Below, one piece after another: positions 10,025 through 19,970 of a stretch of 39,773 bases of DNA. The DNA comes from Bacillus sp. JCM 19058 (GTDB taxonomy: Bacteria; Bacillota; Bacilli; Bacillales_H; Bacillaceae_D): contig BAXO01000054.1 in assembly GCA_001310555.1 (NCBI GenBank), positions 1 through 39,773 of the forward strand. Reading direction: 5' to 3'. Under the pieces are notes generated by a model. That model was not told the origin of the DNA. It searched no databases and worked only from the letters and a program-made list of their open reading frames with translations. Position 1 is the stretch's first letter. The number at the start of each line of letters is the position of its first letter. The translations under genes were made by a program, and so were the position numbers.

Positions 10025-10060
10025 GAAGCTCGTCAAAGATAGACTTTGATGAGCTTCTTT
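10025..10060 (+). terminator. Terminator after BCCT gene
   Basis: AGAAGCTCGTCAAAG pairs with CTTTGATGAGCTTCT (one G-T pair) around a 5-base loop, followed by TTTC, seven bases after the stop codon. Confidence 0.8.
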
Positions 10061-10196
10061 CAACGAGATTTCAATATAAAAAAAGTACTATTTCTATTTG
10101 ATTACAGTTCTGTTACTGACGACCTATTTTTATTGAGCCATGCTAGAATGGACATGAGTACGATTCACTCGTATTTCTACAAGGAAGTGATGTGAC

Positions 10197-10604
10197 ATGG
10201 GCAGAAAAGCGATTCTCAGTGTTTTCTACTTCTCTATTCTTGTGCTATCGTCGTGTGTCTCGCAGGCATCTTATGCGGACAGCCCTATCGAAGGAGTCGA
10301 AGACGAGACGATTGCTGTATTGTTCTCGGATATCAATTCGGTTGCTGTCGAAAACGACTATTACAACGCACTACTGGAATTGCAGCAACAGCAGCCCGAA
10401 CATTTCCCAGCAATTCATTTTGTCGATACCGATGATAAAAAAGCCATTGAATATTATAATGTCAAACAATTTCCGACGATGCTAGTGCTCAATGGCGACG
10501 ATGTGTCCTTACGCTTAGAAGGAGCTTATTCGAAGGAAGAGATCTTCCAAATGCTGAAGAACACTCTGGAAATAGCGGGGAAAACGGCGCCAATGAATGG
10601 ATAG
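10197..10604 (+). CDS. slp: Slp-like small lipoprotein with thioredoxin-like fold
   Basis: 135 residues, intact. Lipobox LVLSSC (Cys about 20) after a short signal peptide, then a domain that reads like a thioredoxin fold: ETIAVLFSDINSVAVEN, PAIHFVDTDDKKAIEYYNV, then KQFPTMLVLNGDDVSLRLEG with the typical cis-Pro (FPTMLVL), and a final helix. The CxxC pair is absent, so it is not a disulfide enzyme of the usual kind; a binding or scaffold role is more likely. It stands between pdhD and speA, where B. subtilis has slp (small peptidoglycan-associated lipoprotein), and I use that name on position and size. AAGGAAG (10181-10187) is nine bases before the ATG. Confidence 0.7.
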   Translation: MGRKAILSVFYFSILVLSSCVSQASYADSPIEGVEDETIAVLFSDINSVAVENDYYNALLELQQQQPEHFPAIHFVDTDDKKAIEYYNVKQFPTMLVLNGDDVSLRLEGAYSKEEIFQMLKNTLEIAGKTAPMNG

Positions 10605-10632
10605 TGGACGGTTAACAATTGATTCATTCGCT

Positions 10633-10679
10633 AAAAAACGACAAGCGAGTTCAATTTGAACTCGCTTGTCGTTTTTTTA
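10633..10679. terminator. Bidirectional terminator, slp / pdh operon
   Basis: ACGACAAGCGAGTTCAA and its near-perfect inverse TTGAACTCGCTTGTCGT form a long stem flanked by A6 and T7. It ends both the slp-like gene and pdhD. Confidence 0.9.
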
Positions 10680-12087
10680 TTTCGAGATAATATGAATCGG
10701 TGTCCCAAGAGCCACTTCTGCAGCTTCCATCGTAATTTCACCTAAAGACGGATGGGCGTGAATCGTTAACGCAATATCCTCTGCGGTCATACCGGTTTCA
10801 ATTGCCAAGCCAAGCTCTGCGATCATGTCAGATGCGTTCGGTCCAGCAATTTGGGCGCCAATGACTAGCCCGTCATCCGTGCGCGTAACTAGCTTCATAA
10901 ATCCATCGGCATCATTCAGCGAAAGAGCACGGCCATTTGCGCCGAACGGGAATTTTGAAGCCTTGACATCATAGCCAGCCTCTTTTGCTTCTTTCTCGGT
11001 GTAGCGACAGTGGCCAGCTCCGGATCAGAAAAGACGACTGCCGGGATAGCCAAATAGTCAATTTCCGCTTTTTCGCCTGCAATTGCTTCGGCAGCTACCT
11101 TGCTTCATACGATGCTTTATGTGCCAACGCCGGCCCCGGAACGACATCCCCAATTGCAAAAATGTGCTCTAGGCTTGAGCGGCATTGCTTATCGACTTTA
11201 ATTAAACCGCGCTCAGTCAGTTCAACGCCAATTTGCTCAAGGCCGAGTTCATCAGTGTTTGGCTTGCGGCCAACCGTAACTAGAACATAATCAGCTTCAA
11301 ACACTTCTTCCTTGCCTTTCACTTCAGCTGTTACTTTTACGCCATTTTCTGTTTCTTCCACACTTTGGGCCATCGCCTCCATATGGAAGCTAACGCCATT
11401 CTTTTTCAGTCGACGCTCAACGAGCTTACTCATCTGCTTCTCAAACCCAGGCAATATTTGCTTTGTTCCTTCGAGAACAGCAATTTCTGTACCTAGATTC
11501 GAATAAGCGCCCGCCAATTCGATTCCGATGTAGCCTCCACCAATTACTACCATCTTTTTAGGCACTTCTTTAAGAGCAAGCGCTCCAGTCGAATTAATGA
11601 CACGCTCGGAATATTTGAAGCTTGGGAGCTCGATTGGCGTCGAGCCTGTCGCAATGATACAATTTTTGAAATTATACGTCTGTGCCCCTTTGTCATCCAT
11701 GATTCTAAGCGAATTTTCAGAGGCAAAGTAAGCTTCACCTTGCACAATTTCGACCTTGTTTCCTTTTAACAAGCCTTCGACGCCGCCAGTTAATTTCTTA
11801 ACCACTGATGCTTTCCATTCTTGAACCTTTGAAAAATCAACAGAAACGCCTTCAGCTTTAATTCCCATATCATCAGAGTTAGTTGCTTCATGATAGCGAT
11901 GCCCTGCAGTAATAAGTGCTTTCGAAGGAATACAACCGACATTCAAACAAACGCCGCCAATCGTCCCTTTTTCGACAATGGTCACTTTTTGCCCTGTTTG
12001 TGCTGCGCGAATCGCAGCGACGTATCCACCAGGACCAGAACCGATGACGAGTGTATCTACTTCATTTGCAAAATCTCCAACAACCAT
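10677..12087 (-). CDS. pdhD: Dihydrolipoyl dehydrogenase E3 (PdhD), two indels
   Basis: FAD flavoprotein that reoxidises the lipoyl arms of E2 with NAD+. Landmarks: [17 protein letters not shown] (FAD dinucleotide site, residues 14-30), [13 protein letters not shown] (redox disulfide), [20 protein letters not shown] (NAD site), FAIGDVVPG, and near the C-terminus HAHPSLGE (catalytic His of the partner subunit). The start [16 protein letters not shown] matches B. subtilis PdhD. Two single bases are missing: near 11103 (YEGK expected, reads YEAR) and near 11006 (TVGYTEKEA expected). Repaired length is 470, equal to B. subtilis. Last gene of pdhABCD, four bases after pdhC. Confidence 0.95.
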
Positions 12088-12090
12088 TGC

Positions 12091-13371
12091 TTACCCCTCC
12101 ATTAATAGTAATTGTGGATCGTTTAAAAGACGCTTAATATGATTTAATGCATTTTGCGCGGTTACCCCGTCCACGACCCGGTGATCGAAGCTAAGGGAAA
12201 GCGCAATGACTGGCGCTGCAACAATCTCGCCATTTTTCACTAACGGCTTTTCCTCGATTCGACCGATACCAAGAATTGCCACTTCCGGATGGTTAATGAC
12301 CGGAGTGAACCACAACCCACGAGCCGATCCGATATTAGAGATGGTCGCGCTGCCACCTTTCATTTCCGCTACACCCAGCTTAGCGTCGCGCGCTTTACCT
12401 GCCAGCTCAATGATTTCATCTGCCAAGGCAAAGATCGATTTCCGATCGGCATCCTTTATAACAGGGACGAACAAACCGTGCTCAGTGTCGGCAGCAACCC
12501 CGATATTGAAATACTTTTTGTATACAATTTCCTCGTTGGCGTCATCGACAGACGCATTGAGTGCAGGGTATTTGCGGAGCGCAGACGTCAATGCTTTGAC
12601 GACATACGGCAAGTAAGTCAGCTTCGTGCCTTGTTCAGCTGCAATCGCCTTATACTCTTTGCGATGAGCGACCAGTGCCGATACTTCGACTTCATCCATC
12701 AGCGTTACGTGCGGAGCCGTATGCTTTGAATTGACCATCGCTTTCGCTATTGCTTTTCGCATCCCCTTCAGAGGTACACGTTCCTCCAGCTCACCAGCCG
12801 GAATTGCAACTGGTTCGCTCGCTTTAGCCGGTGTCTTCTCTTCAGGCTCATCGGCTTTTATGGCTTCCCCACCTTTTGCAGGGGCCTCACCCGATAAGAA
12901 TGCGTCAACGTCTTCTTTCAAGATGCGCCCGTTTTTACCTGAGCCATTTACTTGTTTTATATTTACGTCTTTGTCACGCGCGTATTTCCGAACGGAAGGC
13001 ATTGCAATGACGCGTACACCATCATCTGCTTCTTCCTCTGACTTGCTTTCTTCTACCGTTTCTTTATTGACAGGCTCTGCCTTTTCTTCTTTGTCTTCCT
13101 GCGTCGGTGCTTCTTCATTGGCAGAATGCTCTTCACCAGCATCGATCGTGACCAGCACATCGCCAACAATACTGACCGCCCCTTCTTCCACCTTCAGCTC
13201 GAGAATTTTACCGTCAACAGGAGCTGGGATTTCCACCACTGCTTTGTCGTTTTGTACTTCAAGAAGAACATCATCTTCTTTAATTTCGTCACCTGGCTTT
13301 ACGAACCACTTTACGATTTCACCTTCGTGGATACCTTCGCCAATGTCAGGCATTTTAAATTCATACGCCAC
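12091..13371 (-). CDS. pdhC: Dihydrolipoamide acetyltransferase E2 (PdhC)
   Basis: 426 residues, intact. Core of the pyruvate dehydrogenase complex: carries acetyl groups on lipoate and passes them to CoA. One N-terminal lipoyl domain (1-78, modified Lys 43 in [10 protein letters not shown]), a Glu/Pro-rich flexible linker, a subunit-binding domain (about 121-160, [19 protein letters not shown]), a second Ala/Lys/Pro linker, then the catalytic domain from about 195 with [18 protein letters not shown] (His and Asp of the active site). AAAGGAGG lies upstream of ATG 13371. Only pdh gene here without an indel, and it also lacks any A/T run of seven or more. Confidence 0.97.
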   Translation of the reverse strand: MAYEFKMPDIGEGIHEGEIVKWFVKPGDEIKEDDVLLEVQNDKAVVEIPAPVDGKILELKVEEGAVSIVGDVLVTIDAGEEHSANEEAPTQEDKEEKAEPVNKETVEESKSEEEADDGVRVIAMPSVRKYARDKDVNIKQVNGSGKNGRILKEDVDAFLSGEAPAKGGEAIKADEPEEKTPAKASEPVAIPAGELEERVPLKGMRKAIAKAMVNSKHTAPHVTLMDEVEVSALVAHRKEYKAIAAEQGTKLTYLPYVVKALTSALRKYPALNASVDDANEEIVYKKYFNIGVAADTEHGLFVPVIKDADRKSIFALADEIIELAGKARDAKLGVAEMKGGSATISNIGSARGLWFTPVINHPEVAILGIGRIEEKPLVKNGEIVAAPVIALSLSFDHRVVDGVTAQNALNHIKRLLNDPQLLLMEG

Positions 13372-13589
13372 TCGAAGTGCCTCCTTTTAATCCATTTTGC
13401 TTTAGAAGAGAAACTCCCATCAGTAAGAGTTTTTCTTCACCTCCCTGAGCCATCGGGGAATTATAGGTCCCTCTCCTCGCCTAGATGCCCTTTTTGAGGT
13501 CGAAGTGTTCCTACCATATGTCAGGGATAAAAGCATGAACGTTTAAAACAGTATAGTAATTTTATTTTTTGCTGTAGTTCCCTCGTTTA
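13372..13589 (-). promoter_or_regulatory. 218-base pdhB-pdhC gap with leader features
   Basis: Unusually long spacer inside the operon. Reading the minus strand it holds TATAAT (in GACCTATAATTCCCC, near 13459), a small hairpin AAACTC / GAGTTT (about 13411-13432) and then the pdhC ribosome site. In B. subtilis an internal promoter drives pdhCD, so an internal start is plausible, but I see no matching -35 box. Confidence 0.35.
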
Positions 13590-14568
13590 TTAAAAATCGA
13601 TTACGTGTTTCGCTTTAGTAATAATATCTTTATAATCTGGCAGCCAGACATCCTCTGCTGAAGCAAAAGGGAATACTGTATCCGGCGCCGTCACACGCAA
13701 AACAGGCGCCTCCAGGCTAAGAATGGCACGCTCAGTAATTTCAGCAACTACATTCGCGGCAATGCCCGCTTGCTTTTGTGCTTCCTGAACAACGATCGCC
13801 CGGTTCGTCTTTTCAACAGAAGCGATAATCGTATCAATATCGATCGGACTAACCGTCATCAAATCGATCACTTCCGCCTCGATTCCTTCCTTTTGAAGCT
13901 CCTCTGCTGCCTTTAAGGAAGAGTGGACCATTGCGCCGTAGGTAATAATCGTGACATCTTTTCCTTCGCGTTTAATATCCGCTTTGCCGAGCTCGATCGT
14001 ATATTCTTCTTCCGGAACTTCTCCACGGAATGAACGATAGAGCTTCATGTGCTCCAGAAACACTACTGGATCGTTATCGCGGATCGACGAAATTAACAAG
14101 CCTTTCGCATCATATGGTGTTGAAGGAATGACTACTTTTAAACCGGGCGTTTGCGCCATTAGTCCTTCCAAGCTGTCGGCATGCATTTCCGGTGTTTTCA
14201 CGCCGCCGCCAAAGGGGGAGCGTACAGTAATCGGAGCATGCTGAGTACCACCCGAACGATAACGCCAGCGGCTCATTTGACCAGCAACCGAATCCATAAC
14301 CTCAAACAAAAAAACCGAAGAACTGAATTTCCATCACAGGACGAAAACCCGTTAATCCTAAGCCAATAGCAAGTCCTCCAATTCCTGATTCGGCAAGAGG
14401 CGTATCGAATACACGTTCTTCACCAAACTCCTTTTGTAGTCCTTCCGTCGCCCGGAATACACCTCCGTTTTGACCAACGTCTTCCCCAAACACGAGGACA
14501 TCTTCATTTGTTTTTAGCTCATTACGCATCGCATCCGTAATTGCTTGGATCATTGTCATTTGCGCCAT
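13590..14568 (-). CDS. pdhB: Pyruvate dehydrogenase E1 beta (PdhB), one indel
   Basis: With PdhA forms the thiamine-diphosphate E1 that decarboxylates pyruvate and reductively acetylates E2. Landmarks: [90 protein letters not shown]. One surplus base in the 7-base run 14308-14314 splits it; repair gives [19 protein letters not shown] and 325 residues, equal to B. subtilis. Its ribosome site AAAGGAG lies within the last codons of pdhA, so the two are translationally coupled. Confidence 0.95.
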
Positions 14569-14571
14569 CGG

Positions 14572-15725
<1,154 letters not shown>

Positions 15726-15932
15726 CTATCCATCGATGCGGACACACTTCTTTAACATAGGATACCCATTATCAATAGCAAGCATTACCGGAATACGATT
15801 ATCGCTTGCACGAGTGTATAAAATGTAAAAGCTCCGCATTTTTCGTTCCTTACGGCTGAAGCCACACTGGATGAATCTAAACTGTATTAGTGCTCCCTAA
15901 AAAAAAGTAATACAATATACCCTACGCTGATA

Positions 15933-15962
15933 AGTCTACCGTATTTTGACGAATTCCGTCAA
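15933..15962 (-). promoter_or_regulatory. Candidate pdhA promoter with dyad over the -35
   Basis: On the minus strand TTGACG (15962-15957) and TAGACT (15938-15933) are 18 bases apart. The -35 box forms one arm of a perfect dyad, TTGACGGAATTCGTCAA (15946-15962), which would suit a repressor. The leader to pdhA would be about 270 bases, so a nearer start cannot be excluded. Confidence 0.4.
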
Positions 15963-16106
15963 TCCTTTTGTCTTGATACATGACAAACCACTTTTTATTC
16001 ATGTTAGCTCGATTAAAAATTACCCTGTGTTATAGATCAATCCAACAAATTATTAGTACAGATCAAGTATTTGTAGCCACATTTTTGGACAAATCAAGCG
16101 CATGCA

Positions 16107-16123
16107 TACGAAAGCGCTTCCCT
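16107..16123. promoter_or_regulatory. Possible cre (CcpA) site upstream of pdhA
   Basis: TACGAAAGCGCTTCCCT holds the core GAAAGCGCTTCC, close to the catabolite-responsive element core GAAARCGYTTTC. Position upstream of the pdh promoter would be compatible with activation by CcpA. Single-site evidence only. Confidence 0.4.
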
Positions 16124-16132
16124 GTTACAATA

Positions 16133-16172
16133 AAATCGAGCCTCCATCGTTAGACAGATGAAGGCTCGATTT
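16133..16172 (-). terminator. Terminator after ykyA
   Basis: AAATCGAGCCT and AGGCTCGATTT, extended inward by CATC/GATG with one bulged base, form a strong stem just downstream of the ykyA stop. It separates ykyA transcription from pdhA. Confidence 0.8.
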
Positions 16173-16183
16173 ATAACCGTATC

Positions 16184-16834
16184 TTATTCGTAACTTACGT
16201 TTAAGCCTGCCGTTTCATAATACGCCTTTTTGAGCTCGTTGTAATTTTCGGTTGCCTGATTAAAATCATCCTTCGCTTCTTCAACGTTTTCATAAATTTC
16301 ATTAACGTGGTCGATCTCCTGCTGAAGAGCTTCCATCGTTAAATCTTCCTGCTTCAGCTTCGTAAATAATTCCTGATCTTGACTTAATGCATCACTGTAA
16401 TATTCTGATAACGTTTGATAGCTTTCATAACGAGCGTCCATGGCCTCTCGAAGTGCGGTTAAGGAGTTTTTCTCTTCTTCATCGTCAATCTGATCAACGA
16501 CTTCCTCTATTAGCATGAACTCATCATAGCTCGCTTGCAGGCTTTCCTTTTCAATTTTTGTAAATTCTGTTCGCTCTTCTATAGACTGTAATGCTTGATC
16601 GGCAAGTTCAACAATCTTCTCGTATTGTTCCATCCCTAAAGAAATAATTTCTTCATATAGCTCATATTCTTTCTGTTCTGCTTGCTGCAGCGGCTCCTGC
16701 TGTTCGCCAAAAGGGGCTTCCAATTGAACCGCTTCTTCCAAATGAGTATATATCGTTTCTGTCGTATTATTTCCACAAGCCGTTAACAGTCCTGCCGATA
16801 AGATAAGTGCAGAAAAAAAATAACTGCGTTTCAA
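16184..16834 (-). CDS. ykyA: YkyA family cell-wall-associated lipoprotein
   Basis: 216 residues, intact. Lipobox LLTACG (Cys about 20), then an almost entirely helical, Glu-rich mature part with long heptad stretches (EQQEPLQQAEQKEYELYEEI, MEQYEKIVELADQALQSIEE, EEAKDDFNQATENYNELKKA), as in the YkyA family. It stands upstream of pdhA exactly as in B. subtilis. Its signal peptide contains an 8-T run (TAT TTT TTT TCT) that is in frame, which shows that not every long run in this sequence is wrong. Function unknown; probably outer face of the membrane. Confidence 0.88.
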   Translation of the reverse strand: MKRSYFFSALILSAGLLTACGNNTTETIYTHLEEAVQLEAPFGEQQEPLQQAEQKEYELYEEIISLGMEQYEKIVELADQALQSIEERTEFTKIEKESLQASYDEFMLIEEVVDQIDDEEEKNSLTALREAMDARYESYQTLSEYYSDALSQDQELFTKLKQEDLTMEALQQEIDHVNEIYENVEEAKDDFNQATENYNELKKAYYETAGLNVSYE

Positions 16835-17235
16835 GCTGGTTCCTCCTTCTTCGTTTTTCTCTTTGCGGTATCCATTTACACATTATATGAAATAAGAACA
16901 AATAACAATACTTTTTTATCCTGACTTTGATATGACCGTTTAGGACTTTTATCTTGAAAACCGGGCGACAGTAGAATTTATAAAAAGGTGGGTATAGAGC
17001 TCCTATCGCCCCCATAAACTTCAGCTAGCATGAGCTGAACCTCTATTTTTTTCCGCACTTGCCCGGAACGTTCGTGTCATTAAATCATACTCTACTTATA
17101 GCATAAACGGTTTATCATATCGATAAGGAAAAGTTTAGTTTATTTAGGCAAATATCCAATCCTCTTTTCCATCCAATGCATACAGTAGTTAGTGAATCGC
17201 AGCCATTGCGGTGGTATGAAAAAGGAGGAATTTGC
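16835..17235. other. 400-base gap with a lone hairpin
   Basis: Between the divergent ykyA and the YjcZ-like gene. TTCAGCT (17018-17024) and AGCTGAA (17031-17037) make a 7-bp hairpin followed by CCTCTATTTTTTT, a terminator-like form with no recognised gene before it on the plus strand. A short RNA ending here is possible. Nothing else supported. Confidence 0.35.
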
Positions 17236-17408
17236 ATGTACGGAAATAATTATGGCGGATATGGCGGAGACTGCTGCTACGACCCTTGTGGTGGTTATGG
17301 CTATGGCGGTCACGTAGGCACTGTGGCGGCGGAAGAGGTTTCGCGTTAATTGTAGTTCTGTTTATCCTTCTCATCATTGTTGGTGCTTCTCGCTTCGGCA
17401 AGTGCTAA
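17236..17408 (+). CDS. YjcZ-family small membrane protein, one indel
   Basis: Strong AAAGGAGG then ATG 17236. The start MYGNNYGGYGGDCCYDPCGG is Gly/Tyr/Cys-rich, and the end, one base out of frame, reads GRGFALIVVLFILLIIVGAS followed by RFGKC and a stop. That Gly-rich head plus FALIVVLFILLIIVGAS tail is the hallmark of YjcZ/SscA proteins, often linked to spore assembly in B. subtilis. One base is missing near 17315-17322; the repaired protein is 57 residues. Too small and broken to show as one open frame. Confidence 0.8.
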
Positions 17409-17420
17409 TTTCAGATGATG

Positions 17421-17454
17421 AATCCGAGCAAAATACCCCTTGCTCGGATTTTCT
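17421..17454 (+). terminator. Terminator after YjcZ-like gene
   Basis: AATCCGAGCAA pairs with TTGCTCGGATT, followed by TTC, 13 bases after the stop. Confidence 0.8.
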
Positions 17455-17598
17455 TATCATTTATTATCAATTATCAGGTAAAATATAAATATTAGCCTCT
17501 TCTTCGTGTATGTGGAATGTATAAGACCGAACAAGAAGGCTTTAGCGTGTTATTAATTAGTTTAGCTTCCCTGTATAAACCGCTTGCTATTTTTCTAA

Positions 17599-17760
17599 AT
17601 TCTTTTTAAAGTAAATATAAAAAAGAAAACTAGCTGTAATCTTTGGTCGGTCATCAATGCTCTTGACCGCGGACTTCGTTCAGCTGAACGCAAACGAGAA
17701 GCTTCTATATATTTAGAGACTGTACTTTATTCCTCTGAAAAAGAGCATCGGTTCAAATAA
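17599..17760 (+). pseudogene. Open frame without a start, before def
   Basis: The frame ending at TAA 17758-17760 reads NLWSVINALDRGLRSAERKR then EASIYLETVLYSSEKEHRFK. The composition is protein-like and the stop abuts the def ribosome site, but no ATG, GTG or TTG stands in frame back to the previous stop. It may be a small gene whose start is hidden by an indel, or a relic. Apart from this the 17455-17779 gap shows nothing I can support. Confidence 0.35.
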
Positions 17761-17779
17761 ATAAAGGAGTGGTACATAT

Positions 17780-18316
17780 ATGTTAACAATGAAGGATATT
17801 ATCCGTGAGGGTGACCCGATATTACGGGAAGTGGCTAAAGAAGTAGAGCTTCCTGCCTCTGAAGAGGATAAAAATACGCTTAGAGAAATGCTCGAATACT
17901 TGAAGAACAGCCAAGACCCTGAAATAGCGGAAAAGCAGCAGCTCAGACCAGGGGTCGGACTCGCTGCACCACAAATCGGTATTTCTAAACGAATGTTTGC
18001 GATCCATGTCATCGACGAGAATGATAAGCTATACAGCTACGGACTAATCAACCCTAAAATCGTCAGCCATTCGGTAGAGGAAACGCACCTTGAGGGAGGA
18101 GAAGGCTGTCTTTCCGTGGACCGGGATATCCCCGGTACAGTTCCGCGTTACGCAAGAATAACGATAAAGGCGACAACACTGGAAGGCGAAGATATATCCT
18201 TACGGCTGCGTGGAATGGTTTCCATTGTTTTCCAGCATGAGCTTGACCATTTGAACGGAATTATGTTCTACGATCGAATCGAAGGTTTTCAGGATCAATT
18301 AAAAAAGCCACTGTAA
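17780..18316 (+). CDS. def: Peptide deformylase
   Basis: 178 residues, intact. Removes the formyl group from nascent protein N-termini; Fe2+/Zn2+ enzyme. The three motifs are present: [10 protein letters not shown] (58-67), EGCLSV (Cys 110) and QHELDHLNG (His 153, His 157, Glu 154). An insert between residues 25 and 55 and the overall size mark the longer Gram-positive (type 2) form, like B. subtilis DefB/YkrB, which has the same neighbours (ykrA, ykyA). AAAGGAG precedes ATG 17780; ATG 17789 is a less likely alternative. Confidence 0.95.
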   Translation: MLTMKDIIREGDPILREVAKEVELPASEEDKNTLREMLEYLKNSQDPEIAEKQQLRPGVGLAAPQIGISKRMFAIHVIDENDKLYSYGLINPKIVSHSVEETHLEGGEGCLSVDRDIPGTVPRYARITIKATTLEGEDISLRLRGMVSIVFQHELDHLNGIMFYDRIEGFQDQLKKPL

Positions 18317-18321
18317 TCGTA

Positions 18322-18354
18322 ACAGGAAGGGCGCTTAACAAAGTGCCCTTCCTG
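18322..18354. terminator. Bidirectional terminator, def / ykrA
   Basis: ACAGGAAGGGC pairs with GCCCTTCCTGT, extended inward by GCT/AGT, between the convergent def and ykrA. Confidence 0.8.
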
Positions 18355-18370
18355 TCATTCGTTTCACAGC

Positions 18371-19150
18371 TTATTCTTCAAGCAATCCCACCTCGATCAA
18401 CCCGTTCCGAATCCCCTTCTCGTCCACAGCCGTCGTCACATAATCCGCGGCGTCTTTAACTTGTTCAAGCGCATTTCCCATCGCGACTCCAGTTCCGACA
18501 AAGGACAACATCTCTACATCGTTTAAGGCATCACCGAACGCAAAAGCTTGTCCGGTGCTAATGCAACATGATCAAGCAACCTTTTGATCCCGCGCGCCTT
18601 CGAACCCCCTCCTGGTAAAACGTCCAATGAGAAGTCGTGCCAACGCACATAATTAAAGTCCTGGTGATCGGTAAGGTATAACGCTTCCTCAGGCTCCTTA
18701 CAAAATAGCAACGCTTGGTAAACTTGGCGTTGGCGATAAAAATCAGGCTGAAATGGCGGGTGCTCCATTTTTAAACTTGCCATGCTTTCCAATATTAGCG
18801 GATCCCGCTCTTGATTGGAGCTAGCCCCTTCGTGATCAAGAAAAACCATTGAATGCTTCGCTCCGTTTGCTGCTTCTTCGAGCGCTTGAAGCCTAGTAAC
18901 AGGTAAAGGATATCGGGCAATAACCTCTCCCTCATATACGACATAAGAGCCATTAAAGCTGACATAGGACTCAATTCCGAGCTCTTCGCGTAGCTCTTTA
19001 AACATAAAAGGAGCACGACCTGTAGCAATCGCAACGTAGACCCCTCGTTCTTTTAAAGATGCAATGGCCTCCTTCGCAGATTTCGGTATCTCTTTGTTCT
19101 GATCCAAAATCGTCCCGTCAATATCAAAAAAATACGATGCTTCTCTCCAA
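18371..19150 (-). CDS. ykrA: Cof-type HAD-IIB phosphatase YkrA, two indels
   Basis: Repaired length is 259 residues. TTG start 19150 behind GGAGGAG; the protein begins MERSIVFFDIDGTILDQNKE with the nucleophile motif DIDGT. Motif II is AIATGR, the cap lies between, a Lys-bearing KARGIKRLLD follows, and the end carries FGDALNDVEML and NALEQVKDAADYVT, typical Cof motifs. Likely dephosphorylates a sugar phosphate or flavin-like metabolite; substrate unknown. One surplus base in the run 19126-19132 hides the start, and one base is missing near 18557. Position next to def, as in B. subtilis, supports the name. Confidence 0.88.
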
Positions 19151-19381
19151 TGTTTCTCCTCCTACCGTGCAGGTTCCCTTATTTTTCTCTCCATTTATTT
19201 CCATGAACAGCAATGCTTTTTCCCACACATACTAAGCATAACAAATCCTCCCTGTTTGGTCACTGCCTTTCGTTTATGGCAAAAGATGGAGTACGGGTAA
19301 CTTAACCAGCAAGCCTCCCTCCTGATAAAGAGGGGGAACCTGATGACAGAGTCAGCATTTCTTTAAGAAAGGAGAATTAAC

Positions 19382-19459
19382 ATGCTACGTCGACTGCGGA
19401 AGCGTATTGTCAAACGATGCCGTAAGCTTTTACCGAAGCACCGTCTTATAGAAGCATAA
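19382..19459 (+). CDS. 25-residue Arg/Lys-rich micro-ORF
   Basis: AAAGGAG, seven bases, then ATG 19382 and a TAA at 19457. The peptide MLRRLRKRIVKRCRKLLPKH ends RLIEA; 12 of 25 residues are Arg, Lys or His, and Leu/Ile/Val are spaced to give an amphipathic helix. Upstream a small hairpin (CCCTC 19317-19321 / GAGGG 19329-19333) precedes it. Such a peptide could bind RNA or membranes, or be a leader peptide. I know no family. A consensus ribosome site is the main support. Confidence 0.5.
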   Translation: MLRRLRKRIVKRCRKLLPKHRLIEA

Positions 19460-19756
19460 CGAGCCACGCCTCATTTCGTTACAATGCGTGCCGATTGGCC
19501 ACTATTGCTCAGCTGCAAGGAAGGAACGTTCAGCAAACTGCTCCTTACCTTGCTCGCTCCAACACTGCTATTGCACGCCGATGTTTCAGGCAGTTTAACC
19601 GATAGAAGGATTGAACAGCTCGTTGTAGCCATCGAAATTGCTTCGAAAACACCCTTTGAGCGGCCGGTGCGGTAGCCCGAAAAAGAAAAACATGAAAAAC
19701 ATGAGGGCTTGCTTTATAATGAAATAATAATCAATGTTTAAGGAGAGGTTCTTATT

Positions 19757-19967
19757 ATGATTTTCAAAGTTTTTTATCAAAAGGATGCTAAGCAAGCGCC
19801 CGTACGTGAGTTAACTGAAGCGCTGTATGTCGAAGGGGGAAGTGAAGCCGAAATACGGTCAAAGCTTGCCTCAAGTAAATATAATATTGAATTTATTACC
19901 GAAATCTCTGGAAATCATCTCGAGTACGAAAAAAAGCCGTGAACATTTTCAGTTGGAGTCACTGTAA
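19757..19967 (+). CDS. rpoY: RNA polymerase epsilon subunit RpoY, one indel
   Basis: Small subunit of Gram-positive RNA polymerase. MIFKVFYQKDAKQAPVRELT, ALYVEGGSEAEIRSKL and YNIEFITEISGNHLEYEK match the family. A surplus A in the run 19929-19935 causes an early stop at 19942; repair continues LEYEKSREHFQLESL to the stop at 19965, giving 69 residues, the B. subtilis length. AAGGAGAGG precedes the ATG. The stop is three bases before rnjA, an arrangement shared with B. subtilis (ykzG-ykqC). Confidence 0.93.
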
Positions 19968-19970
19968 GTA

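Noticed and set aside
12731..13390. Long plus-strand open frame opposite pdhC
   Set aside because: Ser/Thr-rich shadow of the PdhC linker codons; no ribosome site and the minus strand is an unmistakable E2.
19484..19675. 63-codon plus-strand frame between the micro-ORF and rpoY
   Set aside because: No ribosome site and no recognisable pattern, although the end (RRIEQLVVAIEIASK) is protein-like; not enough to call.
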